57,117 bases of DNA. Origin: a virus. Of this stretch, positions 14,063 through 22,576 are shown piece by piece. The stretch's first letter is position 1; each line of letters begins with the position of its first letter. The stretch lies in the IMG/VR virus record IMGVR_UViG_3300037096_000048, positions 1-57,117 of that record, one strand, 5' to 3'. Under the pieces are notes generated by a model. The model had not been told where the DNA came from, ran no database searches, and worked only from the letters and a program-made list of their open reading frames with translations. A program made the position numbers and the translations under genes.

Positions 14063-15169
14063 ATGGCAGTTCCTTTAACTCCCTTAAATTTCGTTGTCCA
14101 AACAGCAAATGCTCAGAATTTCTTGAGCTGGTCTCCACAGTTGATAGGGGCAGTAGATCCAGTTGTATCCTATTCTATTTTTAGAAGTCTCGACGGTGTG
14201 ACCTATTCCAATCTCGCTGCAGTGGTGGTAATGCCGCTACCGCAGCCGCATTTACCATCTTTTTTCCTCGACACTTCGGTAATACCTGGTATCCAATATT
14301 GGTACGAACTATTTGCATTAGATAGCGCACCTAACGCAAGTTTACCCGCTTTTGCTGCGCCGGTAATCACGGCTAACCCCGGTGAGATATCATTAGGTCA
14401 AATTAGACTCATGTCCCAACAGCGAGCGGATAGAGTCAATTCTAACTTCGTTACCTTATCAGAATGGAATGATTTCATTAGGTTATCTTGTTATGAGCTG
14501 TATGACATCCTGATAACCACCTACGATGACCAATACATATCTACACCGGCTCAGTTTGTCACTAGCGCCAGCGCACAGCTCTATCCGTTGCCTAATGGAC
14601 TCTTAACATTTACTAATGGTCTTAACCCAAACTTAAATTTCGTAGCGCCCGCTCTGTACAAGCTACGCGGCGTGGACCTTGGGCTTAATCCCGGTCAAGG
14701 TGCTACGAACAATAACGGTTGGGTGAGTATCAATAAGTTCAACTTCGCGGATCGTAACAAGTATTTCTACCCTAACACCGCTAGTACTATCTATGGCGTG
14801 TTCAACATGAGTTATCGTATGCTGGGCAGCAATATTGAGTTCATTCCAGCACCGAGCGCTAATCAGCCGGTGAGACTCTGGTACGTACCAGAATTGACAG
14901 CTTTACTCCAAGATACGGACATGACAAGTTACTCTATCTCAGGATGGATATGGTACGTCATTCTTCGCGCTGCTAAGTATGCGTTAGATAAGGAAGAATC
15001 TGATACATCAGGCATTGCGGCTGAGATATTGTTTCTCAAGACGCGCATTGAAGCCGCAGCCCAGAACAAAGATGCTGCTCAACCCGATACAATCAGCGAC
15101 ACACGCAGAAGCCTATCAGGCGGTCACTGGGGCTATGGGGACTCTAGCGGTTTCGGCGGGGGCTGGTAA
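14063..15169 (+). CDS. Head-tail adaptor with an N-terminal FN3-like domain
   Basis: The 368-residue protein begins with a fibronectin III-like domain (PLNFVVQTANAQNFLSWSPQ, then SYSIFRSLDGVTYSNL and YWYELFALD, about residues 6-95). The rest (LGQIRLMSQQRADRVNSNFVTLSEWNDFIRLS and the helix near WYVILRAAKYALDKEES) matches the adaptor that sits under the portal ring in podophages and links it to the nozzle. A Gly-rich tail ends the protein. Its place before the nozzle gene supports this. FN3 domains on phage particles are thought to help binding to cell-surface sugars. Confidence 0.75.
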   Translation: MAVPLTPLNFVVQTANAQNFLSWSPQLIGAVDPVVSYSIFRSLDGVTYSNLAAVVVMPLPQPHLPSFFLDTSVIPGIQYWYELFALDSAPNASLPAFAAPVITANPGEISLGQIRLMSQQRADRVNSNFVTLSEWNDFIRLSCYELYDILITTYDDQYISTPAQFVTSASAQLYPLPNGLLTFTNGLNPNLNFVAPALYKLRGVDLGLNPGQGATNNNGWVSINKFNFADRNKYFYPNTASTIYGVFNMSYRMLGSNIEFIPAPSANQPVRLWYVPELTALLQDTDMTSYSISGWIWYVILRAAKYALDKEESDTSGIAAEILFLKTRIEAAAQNKDAAQPDTISDTRRSLSGGHWGYGDSSGFGGGW

Positions 15170-15173
15170 GCCT

Positions 15174-15491
15174 GTGGCGTTCACACGACAGCAGACAAGC
15201 GACTTGGACCTTCAGTTAGTGCAATCGAACGTACAAGCCGCTTTGACGCCTTTACAGAATATACCTATGGTAGGCGGTAATGTTCACGGTAGCATTGCTC
15301 TTCCGGTAACCTTGAATTCAGCAGCAAACCCCACAGCCGTGTCCCATGGATTGGGTAGAATTCCGCAGTATTGGACATTGCTGGGGATAATGCAAAATAG
15401 TACTGTGTGGCAGTCACAACCTTCAGATGCCAACTTCATCTATCTAAGCTGCAGTGCCGCTGTATGCCAGATCATATTGTGGGTGAACTAA
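15174..15491 (+). CDS. Small tail-associated structural protein
   Basis: The 105-residue protein starts at GTG 15174, five bases after the adaptor stop, with a G-rich stretch (GGCGGGGGCTGG) as ribosome binding site; ATG at 15135 is an alternative that would overlap the adaptor. The pattern NVQAALTPLQNIPMVGG, then a beta stretch, SHGLGRIPQYWTLLG and STVWQSQPSDANFIYLS is a recurrent small protein between adaptor and nozzle genes in podophage genomes. The likely role is a minor tail or fibre-attachment component; this is inferred from position and resemblance. Confidence 0.7.
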   Translation: MAFTRQQTSDLDLQLVQSNVQAALTPLQNIPMVGGNVHGSIALPVTLNSAANPTAVSHGLGRIPQYWTLLGIMQNSTVWQSQPSDANFIYLSCSAAVCQIILWVN

Positions 15492-15492
15492 T

Positions 15493-18400
15493 ATGTGCCC
15501 CCTGCAGGATAGTGTGATTCCTATTGATTTTGGCGGTGGACTTGACAGTAAAACCGATCCAAAGAAGGTAGTTCCTGGCAAGTATCTTTTAGTGCAAGAT
15601 GGTGTGTTCACTGCGCCAAGTCAGGTACGCAAGCGCAACGGCTACACGCCTATTCTACCTGACCGAATCAACATGGATGCCAGCACGGGCAATCTCATTG
15701 CACCCAACATGATCCGAACCTACAACGACGAATTAGTAGCGCAGGATAGCGGCAAGTTTTATGGCTATTCAGAAACAGTTGGTGTGTGGGTACAGAAAGG
15801 TAACTATCAATCCGTAGATGTAGTAGATAAGTGTTTCTTTGAGGGATTTCCCAGCACTGGTGAAGTGGACGTAGCTTCGTCCAACGGCCTTAGTGTATAC
15901 GTGGGAAGCTTCATAACTGTTCCACCGCAAGAAGGCAATACTACATTCACTGTCTATGCCGCTGCAGTGGATCAGGATAATAATAATTTCATTATACCGC
16001 CGGAAGTCATACCAACAACTTTAGCCCTTAGTACTACTGGTGAGCCAAGGGCAATAGCTCTCGACACAAGTGCTATTGGCATTACTTATGTGAATAACCA
16101 AGGTTCTGCGAATCAACTTGTACTTCGCCTATTAATTCATACCACATTAAGTATTGTCTTTGGGCCTGAAGTTGCATTAGCTTCAAACGTTGGTCGATAT
16201 GATCTAACCACGACTACAACAGGTTTTATTACACCGGGCTTTGCTGTAGCCTATATAGACACAAGTACTGGTAATCTTACAGTAAAAACCTATGATTCTA
16301 CGGGTACTCTGCAAGCTACAAATGCGACGGTGACAGGAGCCGCTAGCAATGTTCACATAAATTCCAACACAGTGGACGGCAATCTCTGGGTTTACTATGT
16401 AGATGGAGCGGATAATCTGAAGTATGTTGTTTATCCTCCTACTCTCGCCACCATACCCACACCCACATTGATCAATGGCCCTGGTGTTGCACTGTTCAAT
16501 CCTTCAGCAGTAACTATATCGAACACAACTCAGGAAGTTTACTACGGCGTAGGGTATGGAGCGACAGGATTCTCAGCGCCAGCGACAGCGCCATTTACTC
16601 GGCAGGCGACTGTAACCACGACCGGTGTAGTGACGGGGTTACAGATAGTATTACCTGGCGCTTTTCCCGCGTCTCATGCATTTACTGTGCTAGGTAGAAA
16701 CTACATGATACTGTACCATTCGCCTCCGACACAAGGAACAGTGACGGGCGGCACTTTCCCAGTTGTTAACCAAAATACATACTTTGTCGTGGACTTAGCT
16801 TTAGACTCTTTGTCTAATTCAGAACTTACAATCGTAGGACGCTTATCTGCTCAGCTGGCTTTCACTTCATTCCAGATTCCTGGTATGGCACTTAGGAACG
16901 CAGCAGCTATTGTTGGCACTAATAGTGTAATGTTTGGCGGAGTTATCACGCAAAATAACAATTTGAATGCCGATCCTGACAGCGCCGCTGGTGCTTTCAT
17001 ATGGACACTAACCTTTTACACCAACAGAACCTACAAGTCCGAAGTATCCGGCAACATGCTGATGACTAACGGTGCTATTATTGATGCATATGATGGCGCG
17101 CTAATAACAGAGTGGAATTTCAACCTTTATCCAGAACTATTGTCTGTAATACAAGTCACTTCAGGCATCGGTGCATTCCTTCCAGCGGGTACCTATTCGT
17201 ATATTGCGGTGTATGAATGGCTAGATGCTAATGGCAACAAGCATCAAAGCGAAACCTCAGTGCCTGTGCAAGTGGTAATCCCCGCATCCACAACTCGCAG
17301 TGTTGAGATAGCATTCACAATGTTAGGCCCTACGGCAAAGTCTAATGTGCAGGTGGTGTTGTACCGGACACTGGCTAACCAGAGCATTTATATCCAACTC
17401 CCTGCCGTTACTTCTGGTTCCCCCTTGGTGAATCAATCAGCTGCTGTTGCTGCTAGCTTTACTGATGACACGCTTGATACTGACCTGATTGGGGGTTTAC
17501 AACTTTATACGACCGGCGGTGTTCTAGACAATGGACCTCCTCAGCCATCTTTGGTGCTTACGTCTAGGTTGAACCGACTCTGGTACGTGGACGCCGAGAA
17601 TACTAACACCACGTATTATAGCAAGGCTTTCACTCTGCCAGGGCAAGGATTGAGCCCTAGCCAGCTGCTATTGATCAATGCCAATCCGGATCAAGGTTCT
17701 ATTGCGGGCTTGAGCATGATGGACGAAAAGCTAGTCTTCTTTAAAGACAAAGGCATAACATGGTCATCCGGCGATGGAGCAGACGCCACAGGGCAAAATT
17801 CAACGTTTGCAACTCCTCAGAACTTGCCTAGTGATGTGGGGATAACCAATAGTCCTAGCATAATACTTACACCCAAAGGTATAATCTTTCAGACTTCTAA
17901 AGGAATTTACTTGTTAGATCGGTCACTTGGACTGCATTACTATGATTCAATATTCACTGGGGCATCTGTAGAGCAGTATAACGGTCAAGTCATCTCAGAT
18001 GCTCGTATTATGAATGCCTTGAGTCAGATCAGGTTCTTGACCCAGTCCGGTTCCACATTGGTGTATGACTACATCTTTGACAAATGGGCATCGTTCAGCA
18101 ATCATTTGGGTATTGCGGCGGACATTTGGAATGGTAACTATGTGTATTTACGCGCTAAAGTGGCGAGCGGGCAGACTTTAGATGCCAGCGCTATATTCCA
18201 AGAGAATGACACAAACTACTTAGACAACGTCACGGCCTATAATCTGCAATTGCAGACATCCTGGCTTGCCCTAGGATCAGTACAAGGCTTCGAGCGAGTG
18301 AAGATAGCTCAGACATTGGGGGACTATCTAGGGGGTGCTGGGCATGGTATCCAGATAAGTTACGCGTATGATTTCATACAGACTTTTACGCCAACAAGTC

Positions 18401-18600
18401 CATATAGTTTCGATGCTACATCCGGACCATTCCAGTTCAGGTCATTCCCAGAACGCCAGAAGTGCGATGCCATATCCTTGTTGATACAAGAGATTGTCAC
18501 CGGTGTGGCTGGTGAATACATTGATCTTACGAACCTTTCATTTGACGCGGGCGTTAAGAAAGGTCTTCATAAGCTGGCGGCAAGCAGGTCAGTTGGTTAG
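15493..18600 (+). CDS. Tail nozzle / tubular protein
   Basis: This large 1035-residue, beta-rich protein begins with the pattern VIPIDFGGGLDSKTDP and later KRNGYTPI, typical of the podophage nozzle protein that forms the distal tail tube. Many repeated beta strands rich in Thr, Gly and Asn, and LVLTSRLNRLWYVDAENTNT (about 685-704), agree with a propeller-like fold. It lies between the adaptor and the ejection proteins, as expected. It should act outside the capsid at the tail tip and contact the host envelope. Confidence 0.75.
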   Translation: MCPLQDSVIPIDFGGGLDSKTDPKKVVPGKYLLVQDGVFTAPSQVRKRNGYTPILPDRINMDASTGNLIAPNMIRTYNDELVAQDSGKFYGYSETVGVWVQKGNYQSVDVVDKCFFEGFPSTGEVDVASSNGLSVYVGSFITVPPQEGNTTFTVYAAAVDQDNNNFIIPPEVIPTTLALSTTGEPRAIALDTSAIGITYVNNQGSANQLVLRLLIHTTLSIVFGPEVALASNVGRYDLTTTTTGFITPGFAVAYIDTSTGNLTVKTYDSTGTLQATNATVTGAASNVHINSNTVDGNLWVYYVDGADNLKYVVYPPTLATIPTPTLINGPGVALFNPSAVTISNTTQEVYYGVGYGATGFSAPATAPFTRQATVTTTGVVTGLQIVLPGAFPASHAFTVLGRNYMILYHSPPTQGTVTGGTFPVVNQNTYFVVDLALDSLSNSELTIVGRLSAQLAFTSFQIPGMALRNAAAIVGTNSVMFGGVITQNNNLNADPDSAAGAFIWTLTFYTNRTYKSEVSGNMLMTNGAIIDAYDGALITEWNFNLYPELLSVIQVTSGIGAFLPAGTYSYIAVYEWLDANGNKHQSETSVPVQVVIPASTTRSVEIAFTMLGPTAKSNVQVVLYRTLANQSIYIQLPAVTSGSPLVNQSAAVAASFTDDTLDTDLIGGLQLYTTGGVLDNGPPQPSLVLTSRLNRLWYVDAENTNTTYYSKAFTLPGQGLSPSQLLLINANPDQGSIAGLSMMDEKLVFFKDKGITWSSGDGADATGQNSTFATPQNLPSDVGITNSPSIILTPKGIIFQTSKGIYLLDRSLGLHYYDSIFTGASVEQYNGQVISDARIMNALSQIRFLTQSGSTLVYDYIFDKWASFSNHLGIAADIWNGNYVYLRAKVASGQTLDASAIFQENDTNYLDNVTAYNLQLQTSWLALGSVQGFERVKIAQTLGDYLGGAGHGIQISYAYDFIQTFTPTSPYSFDATSGPFQFRSFPERQKCDAISLLIQEIVTGVAGEYIDLTNLSFDAGVKKGLHKLAASRSVG

Positions 18601-18967
18601 GCTTTACACTACATCGGATTACCCGCAGATATGCGATTGGCTGCGTTCGAGAGCATTGCCTATAGTGCCAGAAGACTGTCTACCGCGCATTGGATATCTA
18701 GTGGAAGGTGTATGTGCGTCATTCTTGTACCAGACGGATAGTTGTTTTGCTATCAGCGATTGTACAATCTCCAATCCTAATGCTGATTCAGCGCTTAGAT
18801 CAGCGTGTGTGGACAGGGTTATCTTACAAATACTTAAGAAAGCTAAAGAATTAGGCTTTAAGTACGTGAAAGGCGAGACCAAAAACGCTAGTATGGACGA
18901 CAGAGGCCTACGCCTAGGTTTCCTCAGTACAGGGTCATTCTCTGGCTGGATCAAGGAGTTGCGTTAA
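18593..18967 (+). CDS. GNAT-like acetyltransferase-fold protein in the tail module
   Basis: The protein has about 124 residues. The likely start is TTG at 18593, overlapping the nozzle stop and preceded by an AGGT-like site; the frame is open upstream but reads the nozzle gene out of frame. The layout LVEGVCASFLYQTDSCFAIS, ISNPNADSALRSACVDRVIL, ILKKAKELGFKYV and LRLGFLSTG follows the beta-alpha order of GNAT acetyltransferases. The usual Q/RxxGxG/A loop is not visible, so CoA binding is doubtful. GNAT-like genes recur next to podophage tail genes; the role is unknown. Confidence 0.6.
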   Translation: MVRLYTTSDYPQICDWLRSRALPIVPEDCLPRIGYLVEGVCASFLYQTDSCFAISDCTISNPNADSALRSACVDRVILQILKKAKELGFKYVKGETKNASMDDRGLRLGFLSTGSFSGWIKELR

Positions 18968-20562
18968 TGGGCGGCTTTCTCTCAGGACTATTCGGTACTC
19001 AGCAGAACACCAACACCGGGCAGCAGGCCGCTGCTACAGGCCAAGCCCTTGCTGCCAACAACCCTTACACTCCAGCCCAACTCCAACAACAATACCAGTT
19101 TGGGCAAGCCAATCAAGCGGCCGAGCAAGGACTTGCAGGCCAGTTATCAGCCCAGTCCCAAGGTCAAGGCCCTAATCCAGCACTTGCCCAACTCAATCAG
19201 ACAACTAACGCTAACAACCAGCAATCTGCTGGGATGCTAGCCTCTACCGCCGGGCTTAACCCTGCAGTGGCTGCCAAACTGGCTGCAACTAATCAAGCTA
19301 ACTCCAATCAAGGCGCCGCCGGACAAGCAGCGACGATGGAAGCTCAGCAACAGCTCGCAGCTGAAGGTCAGTTAGCTGGCTTGCAAGGTCAGATGGGACA
19401 ACAGGCGCAAGGACAGCAAAGCGTTGCGAATCAAGCTAATCTCGGTACACAGGCTATAGGCGCCAACATCGCAGGCGCTAACACTCAGGCAGCTGGACAA
19501 GCAGCTGGTGCAGGATTGGGCGCCTTGGGCAGTTTAGGCTCGTTGGCTGGCAGTCTAGTAGGCGGAGGTGCAAGCGCAATTCCTACTACTAGTGTTGCAG
19601 CTGGTGGAATGATTCAAAAAATGGCAGGCGGTGGCGTGAGCAATCCTTACATGGACATTGTCGCAAGTAACTCTGGACTCCCTGCATCCATCACTAACGC
19701 TGGTGAAACCCCGAATACGCCTAATCCTATCGCTCAAGGTTCTAGTATTGGCAGCGGCCTTATGGGCGGTATCGGGTCAATTGGCTCTAAACTGCTTGGA
19801 AGTGGTTCGGGCAGCGGCGGGGATGCAGGCGCTGCGGCTGGTGACACGGCCATGGCTGGCAGTGATGTAAGCGCTTTAGGTGATTTTGCAAGTCTTGCAG
19901 CTAAGGGTGGCATGATGTATGCACCTGGTGGTGTAACTGGAGCTGTGGCACCCCAGCCTGCAGACCCAAATATGGCAACCCAAGGCGTGCCAATGAAACT
20001 CAATGCGCCTACGGCCACAGGATCTGCTGTAACTCCCAATCAAGCGCCATATACTGGGGCATTGACCGATGCCAATGGCAATCCTGAAACTGGCGCCACA
20101 CTGGCTCAAGGGCAGGCCAATCAAACTGCACTGCAGAACCAAGCCACTGGCGCTTACAATACGCAAGCTGCAGCACAAAATACCAATGCTCAAGCTGCAT
20201 TAGCGCAATCTCAGGCCGCTCAAAAAGCTCAGATACAACAGATGAACGGTGTTGGCGGTCCCAACCAGAATGGCCAACCCACCGCCATACAATCCGGACT
20301 TATGGACGTTGCTCAATATGGCGGCCTTATGGGCTTGCTAGCGAGTGGTGGGATGATTAACATGGGCGATAAACTCCGTCAAGGGGGTAGTGTCCCAGGA
20401 AAAGCGGTAGTCAAAGGCGATAGTTACGCCAATGATAAGGTGAACGCGCGTCTTTCGCCTGGAGAGGTTGTGATCCCACGCCATATTATGCAAGGTCCAG
20501 ACCCAGCCAATAACGCCGCTAAGTTCGTCGCAGCGTGCTTGGCGAAGAGCGGTAAGCGCTAA
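18967..20562 (+). CDS. Internal virion (DNA ejection) protein with AxGG motifs
   Basis: The 531-residue low-complexity protein is rich in Gln, Ala, Asn and Gly, with long helical QA-rich stretches in residues 20-170. It carries several hydrophobic-A-x-G-G motifs (KMAGGG, AAKGG, YAPGG, LASGG, LRQGG). Its C-terminus has the conserved signature SVPGKAVVKGDSYANDKVNA and LSPGEVVIPRHIMQG, which I know from podophage ejection or injection proteins. It would be packed in the capsid and enter the host with the DNA. The start overlaps the previous stop (TAATG). Confidence 0.7.
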   Translation: MGGFLSGLFGTQQNTNTGQQAAATGQALAANNPYTPAQLQQQYQFGQANQAAEQGLAGQLSAQSQGQGPNPALAQLNQTTNANNQQSAGMLASTAGLNPAVAAKLAATNQANSNQGAAGQAATMEAQQQLAAEGQLAGLQGQMGQQAQGQQSVANQANLGTQAIGANIAGANTQAAGQAAGAGLGALGSLGSLAGSLVGGGASAIPTTSVAAGGMIQKMAGGGVSNPYMDIVASNSGLPASITNAGETPNTPNPIAQGSSIGSGLMGGIGSIGSKLLGSGSGSGGDAGAAAGDTAMAGSDVSALGDFASLAAKGGMMYAPGGVTGAVAPQPADPNMATQGVPMKLNAPTATGSAVTPNQAPYTGALTDANGNPETGATLAQGQANQTALQNQATGAYNTQAAAQNTNAQAALAQSQAAQKAQIQQMNGVGGPNQNGQPTAIQSGLMDVAQYGGLMGLLASGGMINMGDKLRQGGSVPGKAVVKGDSYANDKVNARLSPGEVVIPRHIMQGPDPANNAAKFVAACLAKSGKR

Positions 20563-22565
20563 TGAAAGGACTCAATTTAGACGGGTTTAAGAAAATCCAT
20601 TCAGACGCCAAAATAACTACACTTAAGCATCCGGCAGGTCATGAAATCAAGGTATTGCATTCTGCACTACATCCTGAAATGCGCAAACAGCTCGCTGCAT
20701 TACCCATTGAAAAAATGGCTGACGGTGGTAAGTTTGAAGAGACACACTTCAGCTCAAAGAAAGGCGAAAAGCATGCAAAAACAATGAACGCTGCAGCCAC
20801 TAAGCAATTTCCTAAGAAATTCCAAGAAGGTGGCACAGCGGATGATGTAGCAGAGCCGAACGCACAGAACGCAGCCGCCATGCAATCAGGCGCCACATCA
20901 TCAGGAACTCCAACATTCAGCGATGTAGCTAAGAATATTAAGGCTGGCCTTTCTGGGCCTGCACCTAAGACAGATACGGCTGTCTCTGACCCTGGTGTAA
21001 AGACTTCCACCGATCCTAACACTAAGAATGACCTCGGCGCAGAAATACCTGGCACAAAGCGGACACATCAATCTAGCAATTATGCTCAAGGCGGAAAGGC
21101 TGTTCAATATGCTAAAGGCACTGAAGACGCCCCAGTTTCAGATGATTCTAGTCCTGATAGCGATAACGATATTCCTTCTGGCGGTCCTAATGACAAGCCC
21201 CCCGTCGTCATCAACGTCGGTGCAACGCCTGCCGCTAACGCTCCCGCACCATTCCCGGGCCCTGGTCCCCAAGGGACGTCTGGTCCTGGCGCCGCACAGG
21301 GTGCTGCTTCAAGTACTCCAGACCTTGACGCCGCTCCAAGTGAAGGACAAGGCGGAGGGGACAATTCGGCCCAAGCTTCCCCCGGCGTGGTGGCACCTAG
21401 TGGGCAGGCGAACGGTGCTGGCGGTGCAACTCCAAACGACCCCTATGGCGCCACAGCCACTCAGAAAGCCTATCTCCAAGGTTTAGGCGAACAAAAGGCA
21501 GGCTTAGCACAGCAGTATGCCGGTGAATCGGCTTTAGGCACTGCGCAGGCTACATCTTTGAACAAAGCTGCAGCCATGCAGCAACAAAATATTGCCAACT
21601 TTCAGAGTCATTATAATACTTTAGATCAAGCTCGACAGCACTTTCAACAGGCTATAGAGCAACAGAACATTGATCCGAACAAATATATCTCAGGGATGAG
21701 CACTGGCGGTAAGATTGCCACTGCTCTAGGGCTTATCGCTGGTGGTCTTGGTGCAGGACTGACCAAAGGCCCAAACTTCGCCATGGACTTCCTGAATAAG
21801 CAAATTAGCAATGATATTGATGCCCAGCGCGCTAATCTTGGAAAAACAAGTACGTTACTTTCCAAAAATATGGAACAATTCGGCAATATGAGGGATGCGC
21901 AGGAAATGACTCGCATTCAACAGCAAGACTTGATCAAGACTGCTATGGAACGCAACGCAGCTGAGCAGACTGATCCAATGGCAAAGGCACGACTGTTGCA
22001 AGCCACCGGCATAGTGGACAAGGATAGCGCGGACAAGATGGGTCAAATGGCCATGCGCCGCACGCTGCTCAGTGGCGCTCAGAACGGTACTATTCCACCA
22101 GAACAGTTTATTAGAGGTGTGGTGCCTGAAGGTCAGCAAGCGGAGGCGCTGAAACAATTAAAAGACGCTCAAGATGCTGTATCTCTTAGGGATAACACAC
22201 TGAATGCATTTGACCAAATCGCTCAGATCAACACCGCCGGGAACCGCGTGATGAATCCTATCCAATCAAAAGCACAGATTGATGCCATTCGCGGCGCAGC
22301 TCTGGACAAACTCACCAAGGACACGTCGGGAAGAGTCACACCGCAAACGATTGAGCTGATCAGCGGTATGTTGTCCCCCGGTGTAACCCACAATGAGAAG
22401 ACTCGCGGTATTGAAAAAAGCAGACTTAACGCCGTATTAACCCAGGGCATGCACTATCCAGTATTAGCGCAATGGGGATTACATCCGGAGCAGAATGGTA
22501 CGCACAACAGAGCCGGGCAAACGACAATACCCGAGTCTGCTCCTGTCCGCCCGAATCAAGAATAA
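20562..22565 (+). CDS. Internal virion protein, AxGG-containing
   Basis: The 667-residue protein is coupled to the previous gene by TAATG. The N-terminal 170 residues are basic and carry the AxGG-type motifs EKMADGGK, KFQEGG and YAQGGK. A Pro/Gly/Asp-rich disordered stretch follows (about 195-300), then a long helical region with GLGEQKAGLAQQYAGESALG, a glycine-rich hydrophobic segment (GGKIATALGLIAGGLGAGL, about 383-401) that could insert in a membrane, and more helix. The composition fits a DNA ejection protein that forms part of the trans-envelope channel. The exact role is inferred. Confidence 0.65.
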   Translation: MKGLNLDGFKKIHSDAKITTLKHPAGHEIKVLHSALHPEMRKQLAALPIEKMADGGKFEETHFSSKKGEKHAKTMNAAATKQFPKKFQEGGTADDVAEPNAQNAAAMQSGATSSGTPTFSDVAKNIKAGLSGPAPKTDTAVSDPGVKTSTDPNTKNDLGAEIPGTKRTHQSSNYAQGGKAVQYAKGTEDAPVSDDSSPDSDNDIPSGGPNDKPPVVINVGATPAANAPAPFPGPGPQGTSGPGAAQGAASSTPDLDAAPSEGQGGGDNSAQASPGVVAPSGQANGAGGATPNDPYGATATQKAYLQGLGEQKAGLAQQYAGESALGTAQATSLNKAAAMQQQNIANFQSHYNTLDQARQHFQQAIEQQNIDPNKYISGMSTGGKIATALGLIAGGLGAGLTKGPNFAMDFLNKQISNDIDAQRANLGKTSTLLSKNMEQFGNMRDAQEMTRIQQQDLIKTAMERNAAEQTDPMAKARLLQATGIVDKDSADKMGQMAMRRTLLSGAQNGTIPPEQFIRGVVPEGQQAEALKQLKDAQDAVSLRDNTLNAFDQIAQINTAGNRVMNPIQSKAQIDAIRGAALDKLTKDTSGRVTPQTIELISGMLSPGVTHNEKTRGIEKSRLNAVLTQGMHYPVLAQWGLHPEQNGTHNRAGQTTIPESAPVRPNQE

Positions 22566-22576
22566 GGTAATAACTC

